NCBI GenBank assembly: GCA_964649665.1
Contig: CAZYPU010000044.1
Span: 1 to 5,110, forward strand
Direction: 5' to 3'
Source: CAZYPU01 sp964649665
Lineage (GTDB): Bacteria > Omnitrophota > Gorgyraeia > JABMRN01 > RBG-13-46-9
DNA: 5,110 nucleotides
A program made the translations under genes and the position numbers. Shown piece after piece: positions 1-5,110 of the stretch. How positions within the stretch are numbered: position 1 is the first letter of the stretch; each line of letters begins with the position of its first letter. The notes beneath the pieces are model-generated. The model was not told the origin of the DNA, ran no database searches, and worked only from the letters and a program-made list of their open reading frames with translations.

Positions 1-109
1 TAATAAGCCCGCGCGGGCAAAACGACACGCACAGCATGCATCCTTTACATTTATCTTTGTTTATTTTTATTCGTGGCATACTAACCGCTCTAACTTTACC
101 AATCTACTC
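1..109. other. Intergenic stretch with no supported gene
   Basis: The stretch is mostly AT-rich, with T-runs around 45-70. The only structure I see is the 12-bp palindrome GCCCGCGCGGGC at 7-18, preceded at 1-6 by TAATAA. The TAATAA could be the tandem stop of a plus-strand gene ending at the left edge. It could equally be the U-like tail of a weak minus-strand hairpin terminator. Neither can be decided from the visible bases, and I find no convincing promoter or RNA gene. Confidence 0.4.
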
Positions 110-143
110 AACCGCCGCGGTTTTTTAATCAACCGCGGCGGTT
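110..143. terminator. GC-rich hairpin just past dxs, probable transcription terminator
   Basis: AACCGCCGCGGTT (110-122) and AACCGCGGCGGTT (131-143) form a perfect 13-bp stem with an 8-nt loop. It starts 3 nt beyond the dxs stop (147-149), as expected for an operon end. The downstream U-rich run (TCTTTAT, 144-150) is on the plus strand; the minus-strand side continues with GAGTAGATTGG and has no U-tract. It is therefore better formed as a terminator for plus-strand transcription arriving from the left, or it acts bidirectionally or only as a 3'-stabilising hairpin for dxs. Confidence 0.65.
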
Positions 144-146
144 TCT

Positions 147-2039
147 TTATCGAAACATCTCCTGTTTTATCGTCTCCAAGATTTCGTCTGCGGTCAAATG
201 GTACTCCTTGAGAAGCTGCTCCTTCTTGCCGTGCGTTATAAAATGGTCGGGAAGCCCAATCCTCTCCAGCGAAATATCCTTTATATTCTCCCTTTCCAAA
301 AATTCTAAAACCGCGCTTCCGAATCCGCCGCTCGCAACGGCCTCCTCGAGTGTTACGATCTTTTTAATGCGTTTTGTTATCTTTTCGATCATATCTTTAT
401 CGATCGGCTTCACGAATCTCGCGTTTACGACGGTTGCCTCTATCCCGGCGGATGACAAAAGGTCCGCCGCTTTCACCGCTATTGATACCATGCTTCCCAA
501 GGCAAAAATCGCGACGTCGCGGCCATCCCTCAGGAGTTCCGCCTTACCCAGCTCTATCCGGTGAAAGCTAGAGCCGGAAAGGTGCGAAGTGCCGCTTCCC
601 TTAGGATATCTTATCGCAACCGGTTTTCCAAGATTTACCGCGAATTCCAGCATCGCTTGCAGTTCCAAGGCGTCCCTCGGCGCCATAAGAACGAGGTTTG
701 GAATATGCCGCAAATACGCTATGTCGAACACGCCATGGTGCGTCGGTCCGTCCTCGCCCGATAAGCCCGCCCTGTCAAGGCAGAATATGACAGGCAGGTT
801 CTGCAGGCTTACGTCATGTATAATCTGATCGTATCCCCTCTGCAAAAATGTGGAATAAACGGCCATAACCGGCTTTAGGCCTTCCCTCGCGAGCCCGGCG
901 CTGAAAGTAACGGCGTGTTCCTCGGCTATGCCGACGTCGTAGAACCTCTCCGGGAATGTCTTAGAAAACCTCGAAAGGCCGGTCCCGTCAGGCATGGCAG
1001 CCGTTATCGCGACAATCTTTTTGTCTTTTCCGGCAAGTTCTACAATCTTCCGCGAAAAGGCCTCCGTAAAACTCTCGGGATCTTTCCCGCTCGAAGGCCT
1101 GCCGGTATCTTTTTCAAAGGGCCCGGCGCTATGGTAGACACTCGGCTTTTCTTCCGCAAAGGCGCATCCCTTGCCTTTCCTTGTAAGCACATGCACGATT
1201 ACCGGCTCCCGCAAGTTTGCCAGGGCCCTGAATCTGGATATCAGTTCGTCTATATTGTGCCCATCGATGGGCCCGAAATACCTGAATCCGAATCCTTCAA
1301 AAAACATTCCGGGTAAAAACAAATGTTTAAGCGTCTCCTCAAGGCGCCTTGCCGCTTTAAACGCCTTGAACCCGAAAAACGGGATCCTTTTTACAAGAAT
1401 CTGCATACGGCGCCTCGCCCTGTTATACGCGGGGTTTGATATGATCTTATTCAAATACCGGCTCAAGGCGCCGACGCTTTTTGAAATGGAAAGCTCGTTA
1501 TCGTTTAAAATAATCATAAGGTCTTTTTTCAGGTGCCCCGCGTGATTAAGGGCCTCGAAAGCCATGCCGCTCGCAAGTGAGGCGTCCCCTATGACCACGA
1601 TTACTTTACCGGTTTCATTTTTCAGGTCGCGGGCGCAGGCGAGCCCGAGCGCCGCGGACACGGAGGTAGCGCTGTGGCCGCAGGTAAATATGTCGTATTC
1701 GCTTTCGGCGCGCGAAGGAAAGCCGCTTATGCCGCCGAGCTGCCTCAAGGTCTTGAAGGCGTTTTTTCTGCCGGTCAAAATCTTGTGGGAATAGGCCTGG
1801 TGGCCCACATCCCAAATAATCTTATCCCTCGGCATGTCAAAACAGTAATGCAGCGCGATGGCAAGCTCCACAGTCCCCAGGCTTGACGCTAAATGCCCGC
1901 CCGTTTTTGAAACGACATTTATTATCAGTTCCCTTATCTCCCCGGCCAGAGCCGGCAGGTCCCGGGCAGGGATTTTTTTCAGGTCCTGGGGTGAGTTAAT
2001 CCTGTCAATTAGCTTTTGCATTTTATTATTAGCTGTCAT
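147..2039 (-). CDS. dxs: 1-deoxy-D-xylulose-5-phosphate synthase
   Basis: This full-length (630-residue) thiamine diphosphate enzyme condenses pyruvate with glyceraldehyde 3-phosphate to DXP, the first committed step of the MEP isoprenoid pathway; it also feeds thiamine and pyridoxal synthesis. It is cytosolic and usually dimeric. The TPP domain shows GGHLASSLGT (47-56, catalytic-type His49), WDVGHQAYSHK (76-86) and GDAS...LNDNE (151-182). The GDG of the TPP motif is GDA here. The middle domain has DVGIAEEHAVT (368-378, catalytic Glu373), LDRAGLSGEDGPTHHG (421-436, His434) and RYPKG (477-481). The C-terminal domain runs from FVKPID (542-547) to GLPDHFI (595-601). The ATG at 2037-2039 lies in the terminal stem of the palindromic element and overlaps ispA by 11 nt. 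The ATG at 2019-2021 (Met7, giving 624 residues) fits the usual family start (MQKLIDRINSP) and sits 7 nt past the ispA stop. Neither start has a Shine-Dalgarno sequence, so the true start is uncertain, possibly 2021. Confidence 0.97.
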   Translation of the reverse strand: MTANNKMQKLIDRINSPQDLKKIPARDLPALAGEIRELIINVVSKTGGHLASSLGTVELAIALHYCFDMPRDKIIWDVGHQAYSHKILTGRKNAFKTLRQLGGISGFPSRAESEYDIFTCGHSATSVSAALGLACARDLKNETGKVIVVIGDASLASGMAFEALNHAGHLKKDLMIILNDNELSISKSVGALSRYLNKIISNPAYNRARRRMQILVKRIPFFGFKAFKAARRLEETLKHLFLPGMFFEGFGFRYFGPIDGHNIDELISRFRALANLREPVIVHVLTRKGKGCAFAEEKPSVYHSAGPFEKDTGRPSSGKDPESFTEAFSRKIVELAGKDKKIVAITAAMPDGTGLSRFSKTFPERFYDVGIAEEHAVTFSAGLAREGLKPVMAVYSTFLQRGYDQIIHDVSLQNLPVIFCLDRAGLSGEDGPTHHGVFDIAYLRHIPNLVLMAPRDALELQAMLEFAVNLGKPVAIRYPKGSGTSHLSGSSFHRIELGKAELLRDGRDVAIFALGSMVSIAVKAADLLSSAGIEATVVNARFVKPIDKDMIEKITKRIKKIVTLEEAVASGGFGSAVLEFLERENIKDISLERIGLPDHFITHGKKEQLLKEYHLTADEILETIKQEMFR

Positions 2040-2931
2040 TGCGAGGAGGCCTGAAAGGCCGACGAAGCAATCTCTTCGTATGAGATTGCTTCGCTCCCTT
2101 CGGTCGCTCGCAATGACATAAGACGCTATCCGCGATATAATCCAGTGCCCGAGAGCGTTTGCCCAAACTTTTGATTTCTTTTTTCGCTTTTGAAATAAAA
2201 AATTTTACTTTAACCCGCATTTCCTCGAACGCGCGTCCGGACGGGCGGCCGTCCGCGATATCATCGGCGATTTGAAAAGCGCGGCCTAAGTTTTTTCCGT
2301 ACCCGCATATTTTTCTCACGTTTTCCTTTTTGCCTCCGGCCAGCACCGCCCCCATCTCACAGGACGCGGCCATGATGGCGGCTGTTTTCATCGTGTCGAT
2401 TTTATCTTTAAGAGGGCGCGCCCGTTTCGCAGAATCCCTCGAAGCAAGCTCAAGCGCCTGGCCCCCTATCATGCCCCTGGCGCCTATCGCGTCCGATAAA
2501 AGGGAAATCGCTTTCAGGGACTGCTTTGTTTTTGCCTTTGATATTATCCCGAAGGCAAGGTTGAAAAGCCCGCAGCCGACAAGTATCGCGAGGCCTTCCC
2601 CGAATCTTTTGTGACACGTCGGTTTTCCCCTTCGCGTATCGTCGTTATCCATCGCGGGCAGGTCATCGTGAACGAGGGAAAAATTGTGGACAAGTTCCAT
2701 CGCGCAGGCAAACGGTAGCATCGATTTTACATCTCCCCCGAGCGCCCTTGCGGATTCCATCGTCAATATGGGCCTTAATCTTTTACCCCCGCTTAAAACA
2801 GCGTACCGCATTGCCCTCAATAATATAGCGGGGCCTTCGGCTGTGCCTAGATACCGCCTTAGCGCACTGTTTATAAGCGCGCGATCGCGTTTGATAAGCG
2901 CTTCGTTTTCACTGCTTTTTCTTTTTGGCAC
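2029..2931 (-). CDS. ispA: Polyprenyl (farnesyl/geranylgeranyl-type) diphosphate synthase with repeat-encoded C-terminus
   Basis: This 300-residue trans-isoprenyl diphosphate synthase adds isopentenyl diphosphate to allylic diphosphates, probably making farnesyl or geranylgeranyl diphosphate in the cytosol. The chain length cannot be read safely from the sequence. Visible motifs are GGKRLRP (48-54), the first Asp-rich motif HDDLPAMDND (88-97, with Asp89, Asp90 and Asp95), RRGKPTCHKRFGE (100-112), MIGGQALEL (154-162), KTAA (182-185) and the second Asp-rich motif FQIADDIAD (219-227). Three things are odd. The usual GDAL is GCGL (119-122). The GK...K-TYP loop after the second Asp-rich motif is missing, so only ~43 native residues follow it. 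The final 29 residues (272-300) are the translated palindromic repeat at 2034-2118, where relatives simply end shortly after LDYIAD. The start is GTG (2929-2931), preceded by GAGGA at 2941-2937, and overlaps xseB by 23 nt. It is clearly a family member, but activity may be altered. Confidence 0.9.
   Translation of the reverse strand: MPKRKSSENEALIKRDRALINSALRRYLGTAEGPAILLRAMRYAVLSGGKRLRPILTMESARALGGDVKSMLPFACAMELVHNFSLVHDDLPAMDNDDTRRGKPTCHKRFGEGLAILVGCGLFNLAFGIISKAKTKQSLKAISLLSDAIGARGMIGGQALELASRDSAKRARPLKDKIDTMKTAAIMAASCEMGAVLAGGKKENVRKICGYGKNLGRAFQIADDIADGRPSGRAFEEMRVKVKFFISKAKKEIKSLGKRSRALDYIADSVLCHCERPKGAKQSHTKRLLRRPFRPPRNDS
2034..2118. repeat. 85-bp palindromic (MITE/RPE-like) element at the ispA-dxs junction
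   Basis: The ends are perfect 12-bp inverted repeats: TGTCATTGCGAG (2034-2045) and CTCGCAATGACA (2107-2118). Inside lies a second perfect 12-bp stem, CGAAGCAATCTC (2063-2074) with GAGATTGCTTCG (2082-2093), around a 7-nt loop. A small GGCC-TGAAA-GGCC side hairpin occupies 2048-2060. Elements of this type (GTCATTGCGAG ... GAAGCAATCTC ...) are, from memory, dispersed in many copies in several bacterial phyla, and they resemble in behaviour the Rickettsia palindromic elements that insert in genes. There is no ORF of its own and no obvious target duplication. It supplies the 3' end of ispA and the outermost start codon of dxs. Copy number cannot be judged from one window. Confidence 0.88.
2238..2255. 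other. Perfect GC hairpin inside ispA at the site of the missing loop
   Basis: CGGACGG (2238-2244) and CCGTCCG (2249-2255) are perfect inverted repeats around the 4-nt loop GCGG. The structure covers the ispA codons for residues 226-232 (ADGRPSG), directly after the second Asp-rich motif, where family members carry a longer loop with a conserved Lys. The inverted repeat is seen in the sequence; any role in a past deletion is inference. Confidence 0.6.
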
Positions 2932-3145
2932 CCTCGTCCTCGAAAGGTTCTATTCCAATCTTTCCTTCTTTTGTTTTTACAAGTATATCTATTCTTTTTC
3001 TTGCCTCGCCGAGTTTCTTCTGGCAAAGCCGGACAAGCTTTATGCCTTCCTCGTATTTTGCCAAAGACGCCTCGAGCGAAAGGTCCCCTCCCTCGAGCTC
3101 GCTTACGACCGTCTCCAGTTTTTTTAGCGCTTCCTCAAACTTCAT
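2909..3145 (-). CDS. xseB: Exodeoxyribonuclease VII small subunit
   Basis: This 78-residue protein is the small subunit of exonuclease VII; several copies bind the helical arm of XseA. Nearly the whole length matches the family helical hairpin: FEEALKKLETVVSELEGGDL (3-22), then SLEASLAKYEEGIKL, then the LxxCQKKLGEARKRI helix ending near residue 52. A Lys-rich tail (KKKK near 74-77) closes the protein. I chose the ATG at 3143-3145 because it begins exactly where family members begin and has an AAAGGAG Shine-Dalgarno 7 nt upstream. The frame is also open to an ATG at 3215-3217, which overlaps xseA by 13 nt and has its own GGAGG. That start would add a 24-residue, charged, low-complexity extension (102 residues in total) unlike normal XseB. 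With the chosen start, 59 nt separate it from the xseA stop, and its TGA overlaps the ispA start by 23 nt. Confidence 0.95.
   Translation of the reverse strand: MKFEEALKKLETVVSELEGGDLSLEASLAKYEEGIKLVRLCQKKLGEARKRIDILVKTKEGKIGIEPFEDEGAKKKKQ
2937..2941 (-). promoter_or_regulatory. Shine-Dalgarno for the GTG start of ispA
   Basis: GAGGA at 2941-2937 on the minus strand is 5 nt before GTG (2931-2929). No ATG, and no better placed in-frame start, lies between here and the conserved region, so this site decides the GTG start. It lies inside the xseB coding region. Confidence 0.55.
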
Positions 3146-3152
3146 CCCTCGA

Positions 3153-3159
3153 CTCCTTT
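3153..3159 (-). promoter_or_regulatory. Shine-Dalgarno supporting the xseB start at 3145
   Basis: On the minus strand AAAGGAG occupies 3159-3153, followed by a 7-nt spacer and then ATG. It is a near-ideal ribosome binding site and, with the family alignment, favours the 78-residue XseB. Confidence 0.75.
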
Positions 3160-3204
3160 CGTCTTTTGACTCCTCTCGGGATGGCCCTCGGCCTGTCAAA
3201 CGGG

Positions 3205-4422
3205 TCACTTCTGCCATATTCCTTCCTCCACTCTACTGATCACTTCGCCTTTGGCCATTTTTGTCTTTATAAGTTCGTTCTTTTTCAATGCTGCCGCGTT
3301 TTTCAGGATCTTACCGTCTTTTTTTCTCATCGTGATGCTGTAGCCGCGGTTAAGAATCGCCAGCGGGCTTAAGGCGTCCAGTTTTGCCGCAACCGTATTC
3401 AAAAGTTCTGTTTTAAATTTTACGACATAGCCGCCCTTTAACGCGATTTCCTGCGTCAAGTCATCGACCTCCTGTTCATATCGGAGAACTGTATTAAGCG
3501 GATCCTTGAACACGTATCGCTTCTTGAGGGCATCTGTCTTTTCGTCTAAAAATTCGAGTTTTGAAAAAAACGCGCCGGCAATGCGCTCCGAATAAGCCCT
3601 TAAAAGAGCGGAGAGGTCTTCTTTTTTGGGAATAACGAGTTCCGCCGCGGCCGAAGGCGTGGGCGCCCTGAAATCGCTCACAAAATCGCTTATCGTGTAA
3701 TCCACTTCGTGCCCGACGGCGCTTATTACGGGCGCCTTCGAGCGGTAAATGGCCCTTGCGACTGTTTCCTCGTTGAAAGGCCACAAATCCTCCATGCTCC
3801 CGCCGCCGCGGGCGAGTATTACAACGTCTACGTTTCCGAGCGCGTTAAAAAGCTCTATTGCCCCGGCTATCTCTTCTTTGGCCATATCGCCCTGGACCCT
3901 TACGGGATTCAGGATAATTTCGATATTGGAAAATCTCCTCTTCGCTATGTTAAGTATATCCCTTATGGCCGCCCCCGTAGGCGAGGTAATGACGCCTACG
4001 CGCCGCGGCAGATACGGAATGGGCCTTTTTCTCGCCTCGTCAAACAAGCCCTCTTTCCTCAATTTTTCTTTTAGCTGCTCGAAAGCGACCCCGAGCGCGC
4101 CGACGCCTTTTGGCTCGATTTTATTGACATAAAGCTGGTACTGCCCTCTTTTGTCATAAACGCTTATTTTCCCGAAACACAAAACATGCATGCCGTTTTT
4201 TATCTCGAATTTAAGTCTGATGTTTACGCCCCTGAATAAAACCGAGGAGAGGGTGCTGTCTTTGTCTCTTATGCTGAAATACATGTGCCCGGAGGTGTGT
4301 TTTATAAAATTCGATACTTCTCCCTCAATCCAAACGGCGCCGAAATTATCTTCGAGAGCCGCGCGGATATTTCGGGTAATCTCACTTACGGCATAAACGT
4401 GCCTTGTTTTCAATTTTTCCAT
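3205..4422 (-). CDS. xseA: Exodeoxyribonuclease VII large subunit
   Basis: The 405-residue product is the catalytic subunit of exonuclease VII, which degrades single-stranded DNA from both ends into oligonucleotides and works with several XseB copies in the cytosol. Residues ~5-103 form the N-terminal OB-fold that binds ssDNA (VWIEGEVSNF at 30-39, GHMYFSIRD at 45-53). The nuclease domain follows, with RRVGVITSPTGAAIRD (140-155), ARGGGSMEDLW (204-214), SAVGHEVDYT (234-243) and RAPTPSAAAEL (252-262). Asp155, Arg205, His238 and Asp241 match the functionally important residues described in the E. coli enzyme. The C-terminal helical segment, about 263-350, is followed by LNRGY (357-361). At 405 residues it is somewhat shorter than E. 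coli XseA (~456), mostly through a shorter helical arm. The ATG at 4420-4422 overlaps the upstream ymdB stop by 13 nt and has only an A-rich leader, so re-initiation from ymdB translation is likely. No other early Met fits the family start. Confidence 0.97.
   Translation of the reverse strand: MEKLKTRHVYAVSEITRNIRAALEDNFGAVWIEGEVSNFIKHTSGHMYFSIRDKDSTLSSVLFRGVNIRLKFEIKNGMHVLCFGKISVYDKRGQYQLYVNKIEPKGVGALGVAFEQLKEKLRKEGLFDEARKRPIPYLPRRVGVITSPTGAAIRDILNIAKRRFSNIEIILNPVRVQGDMAKEEIAGAIELFNALGNVDVVILARGGGSMEDLWPFNEETVARAIYRSKAPVISAVGHEVDYTISDFVSDFRAPTPSAAAELVIPKKEDLSALLRAYSERIAGAFFSKLEFLDEKTDALKKRYVFKDPLNTVLRYEQEVDDLTQEIALKGGYVVKFKTELLNTVAAKLDALSPLAILNRGYSITMRKKDGKILKNAAALKKNELIKTKMAKGEVISRVEEGIWQK
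3225..3229 (-). promoter_or_regulatory. Alternative Shine-Dalgarno for a longer xseB start at 3217
   Basis: GGAGG at 3229-3225 lies inside the last xseA codons, 7 nt before the ATG at 3217-3215. It is as strong as the downstream site, so both starts could in principle be used. Because it sits in coding sequence (Glu codons), it may also be coincidental. Confidence 0.4.
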
Positions 4423-5110
4423 TTTTTCTGCACGCGTGTGATAGCGTTTGCCTTCCCGGTTTTCTCATCAAAATCTATCAGGACGGCGTTCAGCCATATG
4501 TCGCGCTCGGCCATTTCGAACCTTACCGGCATTTGCGTAAGAAAGCGCGTGAGGATCTGCTCTTTTTTCCTCCCTATCACGGAATCGAAGGGCCCTGTCA
4601 TGCCTGTGTCCGTTATGTAAGCGGTGCCTTCGGGAAGAATTTTTTCGTCGGCTGTCTGGACGTGCGTATGCGTTCCCATTACGGCCGTAACGAGCCCGTC
4701 AAGATACCAGCCGAGGGCTATTTTTTCGCTCGTCGCTTCGGCGTGCATATCGACAAATATGTTGGGCGTGATTTTTCTTATCTTTTCTATTTCCGCGCGG
4801 GATGTCCTGAATGGGCATTCGACAGCCTGCATAAACGTACGACCAAGGAGGTTCACAACTCCGATTTTTACGCCGCCGGGCGTTTCCGCAATAGTAGAGC
4901 CGGAACCGGGCGCCTCTTTCGGGTAATTCAGCGGCCTTAGCACCTTGTTGTCGCCGGAGAGGATTTCCGTTATTTCTTTTCTCTTCCATATGTGGTCGCC
5001 GCTTGTAATGATATCGACGCCGTAGCCTTCGAGTTCCCGGGCTATCGCGGGGGTAATTCCGCTTCCACCGGCAGCGTTTTCGGCATTTGCTATAACACAA
5101 GCCGCTCTAT
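4410..5110 (-). CDS. ymdB: YmdB/TIGR00282-family metallophosphoesterase, 5' end cut by window edge
   Basis: The frame is open from the right edge (first whole codon 5108-5106) to a TGA at 4410-4412 and gives 232 visible residues. The family is about 260 residues long, so roughly 30 N-terminal residues, including the first metal-binding Asp, lie outside the window. Visible family landmarks, numbered from the edge, are the AENAAGGSGIT block (9-19, with Glu10 and Asn11 as expected ligands), SGDHIW (36-41), VDMHAEATSEK (His at 122) and GTHTHVQTAD (His at 147 and 149). These are the dinuclear-metal phosphodiesterase ligands known from Bacillus YmdB, which hydrolyses 2',3'-cAMP and affects biofilm formation. 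The enzyme is expected to be cytosolic. One oddity is Asp38 where most relatives have Asn in the GNH motif. A GTG at 4941-4943 is internal and not the start, because clear homology continues upstream of it. The stop overlaps the xseA start by 13 nt, suggesting coupled translation. Family membership is secure; the physiological role here is not. Confidence 0.93.
   Translation of the reverse strand, partial: RAACVIANAENAAGGSGITPAIARELEGYGVDIITSGDHIWKRKEITEILSGDNKVLRPLNYPKEAPGSGSTIAETPGGVKIGVVNLLGRTFMQAVECPFRTSRAEIEKIRKITPNIFVDMHAEATSEKIALGWYLDGLVTAVMGTHTHVQTADEKILPEGTAYITDTGMTGPFDSVIGRKKEQILTRFLTQMPVRFEMAERDIWLNAVLIDFDEKTGKANAITRVQKKWKN

Noticed and set aside
1..41. Possible start of a minus-strand gene at ATG 41 or ATG 37 running off the left edge, with AAAGG nearby
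   Set aside because: At most 13 codons are visible, ribosome-site spacing is poor and there is no recognisable family start.
40..85. TTTACA near 45-50 as a -35 box for a plus-strand promoter
   Set aside because: No acceptable -10 box follows at 16-18 nt, and AT-rich sequence gives such matches by chance.
1..109. TAATAA followed by a GC palindrome looks like the end of a tmRNA tag frame and its next helix
   Set aside because: No T-arm, no tRNA-like 3' end and no CCA appear, and only ~110 nt remain before the dxs terminator; tmRNA needs considerably more sequence after the tag stop.
2034..2118. Reading the element as a rho-independent terminator between ispA and dxs
   Set aside because: There is a strong stem but no U-tract on the minus-strand exit side, and the sequence has the layered inverted-repeat layout of a dispersed element rather than a terminator.
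2034..2118. Reading the repeat as a CRISPR unit or a tRNA-like gene
   Set aside because: There is a single copy with no spacers, and no anticodon-arm or T-loop consensus; the cloverleaf-like look comes only from nested inverted repeats.
1858..2121. 87-codon plus-strand frame ending in the palindromic element
   Set aside because: It is antisense to dxs, resembles no family I know, and owes its tail to the one open plus-strand frame of the repeat.
4404..4940. Long plus-strand frame of 178 codons opposite ymdB
   Set aside because: It is a shadow of the ymdB codons; the minus strand carries all the conserved phosphodiesterase motifs.

Overview
The window carries five genes, all on the minus strand and tightly packed. 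In transcription order (high to low coordinates) they are a 5'-truncated ymdB-type metallophosphoesterase, xseA, xseB, ispA and dxs. Apart from about 59 nt before xseB (if its downstream start is used), the junctions overlap or nearly touch, so this looks like one operon whose promoter lies beyond the right edge. No transfer genes, CRISPR array, rRNA or tRNA are visible. These are conserved chromosomal housekeeping genes from an uncultured-type bacterium. The xseB-ispA-dxs order is widespread in bacteria. The ymdB-xseA lead-in, together with the type of dispersed palindromic repeat found here, would fit a candidate-phylum bacterium such as Omnitrophota, but that is a weak guess from memory and no marker gene proves it.

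Region by region: 4410-5110 encodes the C-terminal ~232 residues of a YmdB/TIGR00282-like phosphodiesterase. 3205-4422 and 2909-3145 encode the large and small subunits of exonuclease VII. 2029-2931 encodes a short-chain trans-prenyl diphosphate synthase (IspA-like). 147-2039 encodes 1-deoxy-D-xylulose-5-phosphate synthase (Dxs). A perfect 13-bp GC-rich hairpin sits 3 nt beyond the dxs stop (110-143). Positions 1-109 are AT-rich and apparently non-coding. ExoVII trims single-stranded DNA during repair. Dxs opens the MEP isoprenoid pathway, and IspA condenses that pathway's C5 products into longer prenyl diphosphates.

The unusual part is the ispA/dxs junction. An 85-bp palindromic element (2034-2118) with 12-bp terminal inverted repeats and a second internal 12-bp stem has inserted there. 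It supplies the last 29 codons of ispA, including an element-derived C-terminal tail. It also contributes the furthest-upstream ATG of dxs, placed inside the terminal stem, and it separates dxs from any recognisable Shine-Dalgarno sequence. The IspA protein also lacks the conserved lysine/TYP loop after its second Asp-rich motif, and a perfect GC hairpin lies at that point in the DNA. The rest of the window is ordinary; I do not see a new multi-gene system.
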